64,000 bases of DNA from Channallabes apus (taxonomy: Eukaryota > Chordata > Actinopteri > Siluriformes > Clariidae). The stretch spans positions 25,407,801 through 25,471,800 of the forward strand of contig CM060109.1 of NCBI GenBank assembly GCA_030522415.1, given 5' to 3'. Shown in pieces: positions 1-16,855 of the stretch. The stretch's first letter is position 1, and every line of letters starts with the position of its first letter. The position numbers and the translations under genes are program-made. The notes under the pieces were generated by a model, which saw only the letters and a program-made list of their open reading frames with translations, did no database searches and was not told the origin of the DNA.

Positions 1-152
1 TGTTTCTGATCATCAAACACATTTAACTATTAGTCAAAGATAACACAAGTAAACACAAAATGCAGTTTTTAAATGAAGGGTTTTATTATTTAGGGAGAAG
101 AAAAAATCAAAACCTACATGGCCCTGTGTGAAAAAGTAATTGCCCCCTGAAC

Positions 153-1175
153 CTAATAACTGGTTGGGCCACCCTTAGCAGCAATAACTGCAATCAAACG
201 TTTGCAATAACTTGCAACGAGTCTTTTACAGCGCTCTGGAGGAATTTTGGCCCACTCATCTTTGCAGAATTGTTGTAATTCAGCTTTATTTGAGGGTTTT
301 CTAGCATGAACCGCCTTTTTAAGGTCATGCCACAACATCTCAATAGGATTCAGGTCAGGACTTTGACTAGGCCACTCCAAAGTCTTCATTTTGTTTTTCT
401 TCAGCCATTCCGAGGTGGATTTGCTGGTGTGTTTTGGGTCATTGTCCTGCTGCAGCACCCAAGATCGCTTCAGCTTGAGTTGACAAACAGATGGCCGGAC
501 ATTCTCCTTCAGGATTTTTTGGTAGACAGTAGAATTCATGGTTCCATCTATCACAGCAAGCCTTCCAGGTCCTGAAGCAGCAAAACAACCCCAGACCATC
601 ACACTACCACCACCATATTTTACTGTTGGTATGATGTTCTTTTTCTGAAATGCTGTGTTACTTTTACGCCAGATGTAACGGGACACGCACCTTCCAAAAA
701 GTTCAACTTTTGTCTCGTCGGTCCACAAGTTATTTTCCCAAAAGTCTTGGCAATCATTGAGATGTTTTTTAGCAAAATTGAGACGAGCCTTAATGTTCTT
801 TTTGCTTAAAAGTGGTTTGCGCCTTGGAAATCTGCCATGCAGGCCGTTTTTGCCCAGTCTCTTTCTTATGGTGGAGTCGTGAACACTGACCTTAATTGAG
901 GCAAGTGAGGCCTGCAGTTCTTTAGATGTTGTCCTGGGGTCTTTTGTGGCCTTTTGGATGAGTTGTCTCTGCGCTCTTGGGGTAATTTTGGTCGGCCTGC
1001 CACTCCTGGGAAGGTTCACCACTGTTCCATGTTTTTGCCATTTGTGGATAATGGCTCTCACTGTGGTTCGCTGGAGTCCCAAAGCTTTAGAAATGGCTTT
1101 ATAACCTTTACCAGACTGATAGATCTCAATTACTTTTGTTCTCATTTGTTCCTGAATTTCTTTGGATCTTGGCAT
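153..1175 (-). CDS. Tc1-family transposase, intact, 340 aa
   Basis: Cut-and-paste transposase that would bind its own TIRs and insert at TA. The N-terminal paired-like helix-turn-helix region (about residues 1-110) starts MPRSKEIQEQ and contains a GRPTK AT-hook-like motif near residue 59. The catalytic triad is readable: D153 in LWTDETKVELFG, D244 in QQDNDPKHT and E279 in PDLNPIEMLW. There are 34 residues between the last two, so it is DD34E, and the positions equal those known for Sleeping Beauty. The glycine-rich box is GGGSVMVWGCF, near residue 188. The length equals the family norm of 340 aa, and there is no stop or frameshift. Whether it is active cannot be told from sequence. The ATG was chosen because it gives the canonical N-terminus. 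Confidence 0.96.
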   Translation of the reverse strand: MPRSKEIQEQMRTKVIEIYQSGKGYKAISKALGLQRTTVRAIIHKWQKHGTVVNLPRSGRPTKITPRAQRQLIQKATKDPRTTSKELQASLASIKVSVHDSTIRKRLGKNGLHGRFPRRKPLLSKKNIKARLNFAKKHLNDCQDFWENNLWTDETKVELFGRCVSRYIWRKSNTAFQKKNIIPTVKYGGGSVMVWGCFAASGPGRLAVIDGTMNSTVYQKILKENVRPSVCQLKLKRSWVLQQDNDPKHTSKSTSEWLKKNKMKTLEWPSQSPDLNPIEMLWHDLKKAVHARKPSNKAELQQFCKDEWAKIPPERCKRLVASYCKRLIAVIAAKGGPTSY

Positions 1176-1338
1176 GATATCTAGCTTTTGAGGTGCTTTT
1201 GGTCTACTTCTCTGTGTCAGGTAGCTCCTATTTAAGTGATTTCTTGATTGAAACAGGTGTGGCAGTAATCAGGCCTGGGGGTGACTACAGAAATTGAACT
1301 CAGGTGTGATAAACCACAGTTAAGTTATTTTTTAACAA

Positions 1339-1554
1339 GGGGGGCAATCACTTTTTCACACAGGGCCATGTAGATTTGGAGTTTTTTTTCTCCCATAATA
1401 ACGTAAACCTTCATTTAAAAACTGCATTTTGTGTTCAATTATGTTATCTTTGACTAATAGTTAACGGTTTTTGATGAGCAGAAACATTTAAGTGTGACAA
1501 ACATGCAAAAGAATAAGAAATCAGGAAGCGGGCAAATAGTTATTCACACCACTG
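1339..1554. repeat. Right terminal inverted repeat of Tc1 element 1
   Basis: Inverse complement of bases 1-147, plus about 70 further bases whose partner lies left of the window. The inner end starts at a G-run (1339-1344). The outer end reads TTCACACCACTG and is followed by TA at 1555-1556. Confidence 0.9.
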
Positions 1555-2146
1555 TAAATTATCAATAGATTTAGGCCAGTGGAACAAGAAGAAGAGAACA
1601 CATTTTCTGAACGTAATTTTAAGATCAATATTCTAGGTTTGTATATGGTTGATTGTATACTGGGTTTTTTTTTTTTTTTTTTTAACACTGCAGTGAGCTG
1701 AACTTCAACTGAATTTTAGTTTTTTAACTAAATAATTATAATTTTATAAGTTGCTCTTCTGAATTTTATAATGCTTATTATTGTAAATTGTTATTTTTGT
1801 TAGGCAGCAAGTTTTGTTTCATTCTTGGTGCTGTTTGATTCTATAGAAAATGAAGGAATTCTAATTACACTGTGAGTATTTCAGTGAATAGTTACATGCA
1901 GTGGCAGACTGGCCATCTGGAGCACCGTGAGTTTCCCGGTGGGCCGCAGGGCAATGTAGGCCAGCCCAGTCAGTACACAAATATATAAAAATGACAGAAA
2001 CTATAATATTACATCTCTTTTCTACGCATATTAATGAGTGCGGATGATGCCGACAAAGAGCGTGTGTTTGTTACCGTGCATGCGGATGTATTGCCCTCCC
2101 TTAATATTAATTACTTTGGTCTATTCCATTCGTGTTCTGAAACAGA

Positions 2147-2167
2147 CCCCCCCCCCCCCCCCCCCCC
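2147..2167. repeat. Poly-C tract (21 bases)
   Basis: Uninterrupted run of C inside the hAT element. It is a likely place for assembly or sequencing length error. Confidence 0.9.
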
Positions 2168-2886
2168 GCCCGACCCGTTCACTTTTAATTTACGGAGGGA
2201 GAGATATTGCGAATTCGATACAGCGAATTTCTCTGAGCAAATTAACAATAATTTCCATGAATGAAAAGGAGAAAGAAGAAAAGGTGGACCTGAAAATAAG
2301 ACAAAGCTTTAGAGATAAATGCTGTGAAATGCTTCAAATGAACAGATTCTGCCTATACTGTAACTGGTCAGGTACAGCAAGGCTGGATCCAGCAGCTCAC
2401 CACATCATAATACACTGGCTCATTAAAGTGGAGATTAAATTTTAAAGCTACTTACTAGTATAAAAATATATCACAATACAAAAACATAAAAAAAAAGTAT
2501 AACTGAACATATATTGGGTCATATTTCTAAAACAAAGAAAAGAACAATAAGACAAACAACAAAAAAATACAATATTTTCAGTGTCCAGTAGCACCAGTCT
2601 TACAGAGACCCAGGAGGCTTATAAACAGTTTGACAGCAAAATGAGACATTCTGTCAGTATTGTGATTTTTTTAAAATTCATTTATTAAATTTAAAAGATG
2701 CAAGACAATACTGCCAAAATGTATAATTTACAGGCTGTATTCTGTGCCTTGTCTCCTATTGAGTCACAAGGGTGTTAAAAAGCTATTCGTCAGTCAAAGT
2801 TATTCATATCAGTGTAAAGTTAGTATGATTTTGAAAGTGCTATAACTCTACCAGTTCATCCCAGTGGAACGAACTGACTACATGTG

Positions 2887-3005
2887 CAGTGCCATGAAAA
2901 AGTATTTGCTCCTTCCTAATTTTTTTGTGCATATTTTTCACACTTGTATGGGTGGAATTTCACCTAAACACTTTTTATAAGGAAAAGACAAATTGGCCTT
3001 TTTGT
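2887..3005. repeat. Relic of a Tc1 terminal inverted repeat
   Basis: Begins CAGTGCCATGAAAAAG and continues TATTTGCTCCTTCCT, the outer end typical of another fish Tc1 family (CAGTGCCTTG...TTTGCCCCCTTCCT, from memory). No partner TIR or transposase is seen nearby, so this is a solo fragment inside the hAT element. Confidence 0.55.
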
Positions 3006-3186
3006 TTGTGAGATGATATGAACATTTCACAGGGGGTATCATCATCGTGATGCAGTGTAAGATATACTACTCATCAGTGTAAGCTGTAAGTGCAGCAGGT
3101 CACTGATGATGAATCAGTGCCTGCTGATGATGACTAACACGTCTCCTCTGATCTACCAGAGCCAAGTGAAAAGAATCACAATCAAA

Positions 3187-3392
3187 CTGAACAGGTACGC
3201 TGGAATAAAATCAGTAGCAGCATTAACTCGTGCTAGTAATTATTATGGTAGTCAATATTAATTGAAAAATAAAGTTTCTCAGCATTATTTCGAATTAATA
3301 TTGACTACAATAATAATTAAAATAAGTAACTAGTTTACTAGCGTGAGCTACAGTAATGCTGCTACTGATTTTATTTCAGCTTACCTGTTCAG
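3187..3392. repeat. Foldback (imperfect palindrome)
   Basis: The left arm starts CTGAACAGG at 3187. The right arm ends CCTGTTCAG at 3392. Arms of about 75-95 bases pair with gaps (for example TAAAATCAGTAGCAGCAT against ATGCTGCTACTGATTTTA) around an A/T-rich loop near 3262-3294. No coding content. It could be a nested foldback MITE. Confidence 0.75.
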
Positions 3393-4107
3393 TTTTATTG
3401 CCATTCTTTTTAAAATATTGTCTTTATAGATTTAAATGTTGTTCGTCTTGATGTCCTTTCCTTTGTTTCTTGTATTGTTATATTTTTATACTAGTAACTG
3501 GTGTGCAGAAATTTATCTCTGCATTAATGAGCCAATGTATTATGATGTGGGCTGCTGTGGGCCAGGAAGTTCAGGGCCACTTTTTGGTCCCAGTCCGCCC
3601 CTGGTTACATGCTACATATCCTTATCCTTGTTTAGTGCATGGGCAAATGTGTGTTTCTAATCTCATTGTCCTTCTAAAAGATTTGTGATTGTTGTATGCC
3701 TAATGATGTCTAATCAAAACAGAATGGTAATTAATGTAACCTTAATGTTGGATGCTACAGAGTTAGAAATGTTAATTAATTGAAAGATGTAATGCATCTA
3801 ATTGCAAATAAATTAGCATAACGTACAACTAGAGTTTTTATGTATAGTCATGGATTTTGTTTACTTCTGGAAATAAACCTGTTCAGATAAGATGCAGTGG
3901 GATTGCTTTCATTTTTTTTCTTCATCAAATCCAGCAAACTGAACTAAATATACATCTTTTACATTTGAACTAAATGTTTACTTTTTTTGTTGTTTGGCAC
4001 AGCAGGGTGCACACATGAAAACTGGTTGTGAGTTGTGTTCAATGTTTCTTTTAAAGTGTTTGACAGTTTGTCGATTTACCTTTAAATGCAAGTGAATTAA
4101 CTATATT

Positions 4108-4180
4108 CAAACGATTACATTACATTACATTTAGGCACTTGGCAGATGCACTTATGCACAATGGCTTACAAAAGTGCCTT
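4108..4180. repeat. Dispersed fish repeat motif (ACATTTAGGCACTTGGCAGATGC)
   Basis: The run of TTACAT units followed by TTTAGGCACTTGGCAGATGC and, further on, GGCTTACAAAAGTGC resembles a short repeat very common in teleost genomes. I recognise the motif but will not assign it to a named family. The interval from 3612 to 4338 otherwise holds nothing I can support. Confidence 0.5.
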
Positions 4181-4686
4181 TCTATTTGAGTTCCGACTTT
4201 AATCTCATAATTCTGATCCCAATCCTCTTCTGTAGGTTTGTTCTCAATAAACGTTAAAACAGACTTTAACTTGCCTAAAGTCTGAATATGTTTGTGAGTT
4301 TTATTCCCTGTTAGAAACAGGCATCCCATTCATGACTCCAGGGGCCTGTTTCAGAAAGGAGGTTAACTGAAAACTCAGAGTTTGGTAACCCTGAGATAAG
4401 AGAAAGTCAGAATTTTCCGTTTCAAAAAGGCAGGTTTGTCAAACCCGAGAAAGCAGGGTAACTCAAGCCTGTTTCTGAAAGAGAGGTAACTATTACTCAG
4501 AGTCAGTTACCGTGGCAACTTACTCTGTGAACCTAACCTGGTCGGGAGCAGGTTTTATTCTCTGAACTTGGAGTTTCTGTCGGTCTCCTCCCCTTTTTTA
4601 AAGACGCAGCGGTATTTCTCGCCGTAGCCTTAGTCATTCACATTTTGCCCACATTTCGGACACAAACAGAGAAGACAGTTAGGAGA

Positions 4687-4914
4687 ATGGCTTGTCCTTT
4701 TTTGGAGGATCCCATAGATGAGGAGGCTGCATTAATTCAAAGAGAATTACATTTACGTCGGGCAAGGATTTTTTTTTTGTCTTTTCCCCATACATTTTTG
4801 TTTGAGCGTTACCGTTTTTCATTGCTATCAATTTCATATATCCATAATCTAATCCGTCCTTACATCACTAATATCCCCCATCGTGGCCGTGCTCTTACAT
4901 CCGAGCAGATACTA
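4687..4914 (+). pseudogene. Harbinger transposase (HARBI1-like), N-terminal fragment
   Basis: Translates to about 76 residues starting MACPFLEDPIDEEAALIQRE and running to HRGRALTSEQI, a pattern I recognise as the N-terminus of fish HARBI1-like/PIF transposases. It is cut inside the TSEQIL motif by Tc1 element 2, exactly at a TA. The catalytic DDE part is absent. The F-rich stretch ARIFFLSFPHTF suggests a small local deletion as well. Confidence 0.75.
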
Positions 4915-6378
4915 CAACCCCTGGCAAAAATGATGGAATCACCCTCTCAGGTGTTCATTCAAATGTTTAATTGTGTAAAAAAAAAAAAAACAAGCACATA
5001 CATGCCACAAAACTATTTTCACTCAACAATCCAAACTTCTGGCTGTATAAAACACTTAAAAAAACAACAACAAAAAAAAAACAAAGAAAGATAACTATAG
5101 TCAATGACAACTGTTTTGACAACTCAAACAGAGGAAAAAAATATGGAATCACACAAATAAAAACACTACTTGTACTTTGTTGCACCACCTCTGGCTTTTA
5201 TAACAGCTTGAATTCTCTGAGGCCTGGATTTAACTAATGTCAAACAGTATACTTCATCAGTCTGTCTCCAGCTTTGTCTTATTGCAGTTGCCAGATCAGC
5301 TTTGCAGGTTGGAGCCTTGTCGTGGACCATTTTCTTTAATTTCCACCACAGATTTTCAATTGGATTAAGGTCCGGACTATTTGCAGGCCATGCCATTGAC
5401 ATTATATGTCTTTCCTGTAGGAATGTCATCACAGATTTTGCCCTATGGCACGATGCATTATCATCCTGAAAAATGATGCTACCATCACCAAACATCCTTT
5501 CAATTGATGGAATAAGAAAAGTGTCCAAAATCTCAACATAAACTTGTGCATTTATAGAAGATGTAATGACTGTCATGTCTCCCATACCTTTACCTGACAT
5601 ACAACCCCATATCAATGATGATTGGGGAAATTTGCATGTTTTCTTCAGGCAGTTGTCTTTATAAATTTCATTGGAACGGCACCAAACAAAAGTTCCAGCA
5701 TCATCACCCTGCCCAATGCAGATTCGTGATTCATCACTGAATCTAACTCTCATCCAGTCATCCACAGTCATGATTGTCTGTCTTTAGCCCACTGAAACCT
5801 TGTTTTTTTCTGTTTAGATGTTAATGATGGTTTTCTTTTGGCTTTTCTGTATGTAAATCCCATTTCTTTTAGGCGATTTCTTACTGTCCGGTCACAGACA
5901 TTGACTCCACTTTCTGCCCATTTGTTCCTCATTTGTTTTGTTGTGCATTTTCTGTATTCAAGTCATCTGTCTTGGCGCTTTGATGTCTTTCTTGGTCTAC
6001 CAGTACGCTTCCCTTTTACAACCTTTCCATTTGATTTGTACTTGGTCCAGATTTTAGACACAGCTGACTGGGAACAACCAACATCTTTTGCAACATTCAA
6101 TGAAGATTTACCTTCTTCAAGAAGTTTGATAATTCTCTCCTTTGTTTCAACTGACATCTCTCGTGTTGGAGCTATGCGTTATGTCAATCATCTTGGTTCA
6201 ACACATCCCTAATGTGTGCAAGCACTCTTTTTTTAAACTGTAGACTAATTAGCAGTTGTAATCAGATACAGGTATTTGTTTTAGAAATGCAAAGTCCATG
6301 GTGATTCCATATTTTTTTTTCCCTCAGATTTGTGTGATTCCATATTTTTTTCCTCTGTTGTCAAAACAGTTGTCATTG
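4915..6378 (-). mobile_element. Tc1/mariner element 2, nested in Harbinger element 1, right TIR truncated
   Basis: The left end starts CAACCCCTGGCAAAAATG just after a TA at 4913-4914. The inner TIR region 5100-5157 (GACAACTGTTTTGAC...ATATGGAATCACAC) is inverted at 6327-6378. The right TIR stops at the block matching about base 5103, so the outer ~190 bases of the right TIR and the adjoining Harbinger sequence were lost together. The transposase on the minus strand is broken. Confidence 0.85.
5166..6157 (-). pseudogene. Tc1 transposase pseudogene (one stop, one frameshift)
   Basis: The N-terminal part (6157 down to 5963) starts MSVETKERIIKLLEEGKSS and includes a GRPRK AT-hook motif. A TGA at 5960-5962 then interrupts the frame. 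The frame continues to about 5772, where a one-base shift is needed to enter the C-terminal part (5771 down to 5166). That part carries the catalytic motifs FSDESR (D), FQDDNA (D) and PDLNPIENLW (E), and the usual family ending GGATKYK. The catalytic residues survive but the reading frame does not. Confidence 0.9.
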
Positions 6379-6699
6379 GTGTACACGCTTAACTCTGAGT
6401 TAGTCCACTCAGAGTTGATTGAACTTACTCAGATCAGCTGTTCTGAAACCGAAAACTCTGAGTTTTTAATCTCTGGGTCAATCAACTCAGAGTTCAAGTT
6501 TAAACTCCGAGTTGTTTGAACCTCCTTTCTGAAACAGGCCCCAGATCCACGGGATAACCTGAATATATGTGAAAGAATAGTTAGTACTACCTACGTCACA
6601 GATGTTTTGCTTTTTTCTCTTTCAGTGTTTGAGAAGTTTGTTGTGATCAGCCAACTCGGGAAAGGCAAGGCTACAAATAATAAGCATGTTGCCGTACTT

Positions 6700-6998
6700 C
6701 ACTAGTTTAATGACATAGTATTCAGTGCAGTAGTGTGCACTTTAAGACGCAAGATTGTATTTGGACATAAAGCCTGTCTGCCATGTGTCTCCCGATCTGA
6801 TTGGCTATTTGTGAGGAAGAGGGTGGGGCCTACTGCTAGAACGTTAGGAAGTGAGAGCGTCAATGTCAAACAAGCTTCAGCTGCTGCAGCCCTCGCCGAT
6901 AAACAACAGCCGACGGGAACGACCCTCTGACTGAAATCCTAGGCAGCTTTAAGCTGTTACACAGAATTGAAAGCTTTGAAAAGATTGGGGTTTCTCAG
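6700..6998 (+). promoter_or_regulatory. me3: Putative promoter and non-coding first exon of me3
   Basis: The stretch 6780-6920 is richer in CG dinucleotides than its surroundings. It is followed by a good splice donor (CAG|GTATTT at 6998/6999). The first coding exon begins with an acceptor at 7515/7516 only five bases before the ATG, so at least one upstream non-coding exon must exist. This donor is the best candidate. The start site is not determined and I see no clear TATA box. Bases 6999-7515 would then be intron 1 and show nothing else. Confidence 0.45.
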
Positions 6999-7520
6999 GT
7001 ATTTAACTGTTTTTTCTGAGTGCGTTTATAGTCAGTGTTGGCAGATTTATATGAAAAGCCGCTAAACGTAAATATTTAAATTAATGTGCCTTTGTGTACC
7101 GTCCCCGCATATTAAGTGATGTAATACTACTATTACTGCTAATAATACTATAGTTTCATGTACCGGCTTTACTTTAACCTAAGGTCGTTTTAAAATGCAC
7201 ACAGAAAAGGCGTAGGCTTTTTGTACTGAGTTATTGTTTAGGCAACGCCCGTTGTATGTTTTCATAAATTCAGACTCTTTATCTCTGCATTTGTGCTGGT
7301 CTTTACTAAAGCACGAAATTGTCAAAGCCGCCTAAATGTCTTCCTCCTCCCTACAAAGGTGAACTCCAGTGTGCTGTATATTACAGTATCTAAAGGGTTC
7401 TACCCCCTAGTGCACTATTGTGTCCGAAATAGAGATATGGGTGCAGCCCTTGTTCAGTGTTTTGTGTGAACATGAAAGAAAGTCGACCTACAATCTTTTA
7501 ATTCTTTCGCTTTAGGAAAG

Positions 7521-14454
<6,934 letters not shown>

Positions 14455-15270
14455 TTTCTCTTGCTGCTAGCTTCTATCATACCTTTCAGAGAGGGCCATG
14501 TTTTCAGCAGCATGCCTCAGCTCACCATTTGCTTTGCTTTTACATATCCCCTTCTCTGTACCTAGACTTTTGACTAGTTGAAATTAAGACCTCCCACTTT
14601 TAAAAATTGGCCCTTGTGTGTAGGTAATTCATAAAAGCTGTAGACGAAACCGTTGGCATCACAGTCTCCCAAACAAAAGCACATAACATTTTTTAAAAAG
14701 ATACGTGTTCATTTTATGCCACTCCATGATTAGTCATAAACTGGAGTGCACAGTAAAAACAGTGTTGAGCTAAACTGTATATAGGAAATCCCTTTTTAAA
14801 ACACTCCTTTTATATGATTTCCCTTCAGCATTATCCCTTGTTAAATTAGAAGTATCTATTTAGGGACATCACATTTCTTTACAGTTACTTCAAAGGCACA
14901 GTATAACTGGCCCCACATGCAGTACTTTGACCCTATTCCACCTTTTTGCTATTACTGTAAAAATTAGTGTGTATGGATGTCTCATGAATTATGCCAAAAT
15001 TCTAATGCATTTAATTACACAAACAGTGAACATGTGTGGATCTCCAAAAATTACTATTTATATTATGATGTATTGTGCCTCAGTCATTCTTTGAGAATTT
15101 ATAAGACATTGTCGTGCTGCTCTGAGTCCAATTTGAAGTATTGTTGCTATCTATTAGCATTTTATGTACTTGATTAGCTTATTTGCAGTATTCTACAAAA
15201 TAATTCTATTTTCAGATATTCAATAAGGGTAAACAACTGTTTTGAATAAACAATAAAATCACACTTGTTT
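14455..15270 (+). other. me3: me3 3' untranslated region with poly(A) signals
   Basis: Follows the TAG at 14452-14454. Two overlapping AATAAA signals occur at 15245-15250 and 15252-15257, shortly before a T/G-rich stretch (15265-15280). The cleavage site is inferred near 15270. No repeat is recognised inside. Confidence 0.7.
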
Positions 15271-15489
15271 GTGTGGCAGTGATGAAAGAGTTGTCTTCAT
15301 TAATCGATCAGTCATTTTTGTAAATTAAGATATTTGAATTATTCATTAATATATTAAATACTCCTCCAAATATTCAATTAACCTACAAAAATGTCTGAAT
15401 ATTTGGATTATTAAAAAAAATATATTAAATTAGTGTTAGTACCCCTCGCTGGTCGGTAAAGAGTTTTTAGAAATGTCAGAGATAATACA

Positions 15490-15650
15490 GACTCGGTCTT
15501 CTTTTTGTCATATTTGACTATTTTATTTTAGTCTTCCTCACGAATCCTCCAGATCTATGAAATTTTAGGAGGCTATTCTGTACATAGCCCTCTTCAAGTA
15601 ATTTAACATGTTTTTAATAGGATTTAGATCAGGGCTCTGGCTTGACTATA
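15490..15650 (-). pseudogene. Tc1 transposase fragment (family 5), second relic
   Basis: Minus strand from about 15645 reads SQSPDLNPIKNMLNYLKRAM, the conserved Tc1 C-terminal motif with the catalytic Glu replaced by Lys (PIK for PIE). The nucleotide sequence aligns with 13285-13450 in the last me3 intron. No TIRs are visible here. Confidence 0.65.
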
Positions 15651-16855
15651 ATGGATCAAAGGTTAAAGCTATAAATAAGCTAATCAGCTTCAATTTAATC
15701 AGTGATATTTTAATTTCAGATTGAAGCATACATGTAGCCTGTCTTTCTACATGGTGGAACTCTCTGCCTAACTTATTAATACAAAGATAAAATTGTAATT
15801 ACAATTTTTTAATGTTGAGGCACTTACACCTTGTTTACACCAAGTTGTACTTCTTTCATCATCAGCCAAATACAGTACACTCACTGTTTAAACTGTAGAT
15901 TATTAAATCCGACACATACTGTAACTGTTCATAACATTTTGATTTTAGTGCAAAAGTATGTGCTCTAACAACCTGTGCTTCATAGTTGTTCTTCCCATTA
16001 CTGCTTTTGAGGAGTGCCATTTCTGGAACATATGAGACAAACTGGTTTTATACTTCCCACAGAAAGAATAAACATAAATTGACCTGTCCAATCATATTTT
16101 AAGGTTCAGTTATCATAGTCCATTTGCCTTTTTTTTTATTTTTATTTTTTAGAGTAAGCCATGCTTGCGAATGTGTTTGTTTCGTGAGGATTTGGGCGCT
16201 TTGGTGACAGTTGTTACAGTAGGCTATCGCGTTAATTGGCTCTGTTGAGTGACACATATGACCATGCCTATCTCAAGGGGAAAAAGTGCTGGCTGCTGTG
16301 ATGTAAACTGGAACATTACTGCTCTTAACGACCCTCCTACTAGCATTTTGGTTTCATTTACAGTATGGCACCGATTTAACTTTAGGCAAATGTCAAAGAA
16401 ATGTCAAAGTTTCATTAAATTCTGTCCAGCCAGTTTTGTGTGATGCTGTGACAAAATCGGCTGGACAGACAGACATACAGAGAAACATTTTTCTGAGACT
16501 GGTTTCTGGTCCTCCAATGTATGAAATGTAAACATTTTTTTGAAAGAGTGAGTTCTGACCAATGTACAGACAAACCCTTTATTTAAAAAGATACCAAACA
16601 CATTTCTTTAGGAAAATAAAGAAACTTGTTTAAGAAACTTCTTTAACTTGTACTACTGTGAAACTGAAGCACTTCAATACAAAATTTATTTTGCTTGTCA
16701 TTTTGTTTTGCCAACTACAGTACAGTATATTATTATTGATTTTGTTTATTAGTTGTTGTGGCCTTAAACATAAGGCAAGTTAGTGAACAGTAATGCTGTT
16801 TCTTTTTGCACTGCTAAAAAAAAAAGGTGCTTGTCAGCTTTGCAGTAGAGCAGAC
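15651..16855. other. Intergenic, no gene recognised; one 18-bp stem-loop
   Basis: No open frame with recognisable content. CTGTCCAGCCAGTTTTGT (16422-16439) is the near-perfect inverse of ACAAAATCGGCTGGACAG (16451-16468), giving an 18-bp stem with one mismatch and an 11-base loop. It is probably part of an old repeat. Confidence 0.5.

Larger units (their letters stand above)
1..1556 (-). mobile_element. Tc1/mariner element 1 (IR/DR type), left end cut by window edge
   Basis: A full-length transposase gene on the minus strand lies between long inverted repeats. The left TIR is visible at 1-147 and continues beyond the window; the right TIR is 1339-1554 and ends in CCACTG followed by TA. The right TIR carries two direct-repeat-like blocks, an outer one near 1530-1554 and an inner one near 1339-1370. 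Both contain a TGTGAA core followed by an A-rich stretch and TTGCCC, which is the IR/DR arrangement of Sleeping Beauty-like fish Tc1 elements. The left TSD cannot be seen. This is the best-preserved DNA transposon in the window. Confidence 0.93.
1899..3603. mobile_element. hAT-type DNA element, non-autonomous or decayed, 8-bp TSD
   Basis: The left end CAGTGGCAGACTGG pairs with the right end CCAGTCCGCCCCTG (about 12 of 14 bases). Both sides are flanked by the same 8 bases, GTTACATG, at 1891-1898 and 3604-3611. An 8-bp TSD with a CAG terminus is the hAT signature. I could not recognise a transposase domain in the 1.7 kb inside. The interior holds a poly-C tract, a Tc1 TIR relic and a large foldback, listed separately. 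Confidence 0.85.
4342..6541 (+). mobile_element. PIF/Harbinger element 1, interrupted by a Tc1 element
   Basis: The ends GGGCCTGTTTCAGAAAGGAG and its inverse complement (ending at 6541) form perfect TIRs. They are flanked by the 3-bp duplication CAG at 4339-4341 and 6542-6544. CWG is the known TSD of fish Harbinger elements. Subterminal repeats of the ACTCAGAG type appear at both ends. A transposase start is present at 4687 but is cut by Tc1 element 2. The sequence right of the Tc1 (6379-6541) is only the 3' terminus, so most of the transposase gene has been deleted. Confidence 0.88.

Noticed and set aside
2034..2445. Open frames of 76 and 135 codons with a proline run
   Set aside because: They run through the poly-C tract in two frames and show no domain; most likely chance frames in the hAT interior.
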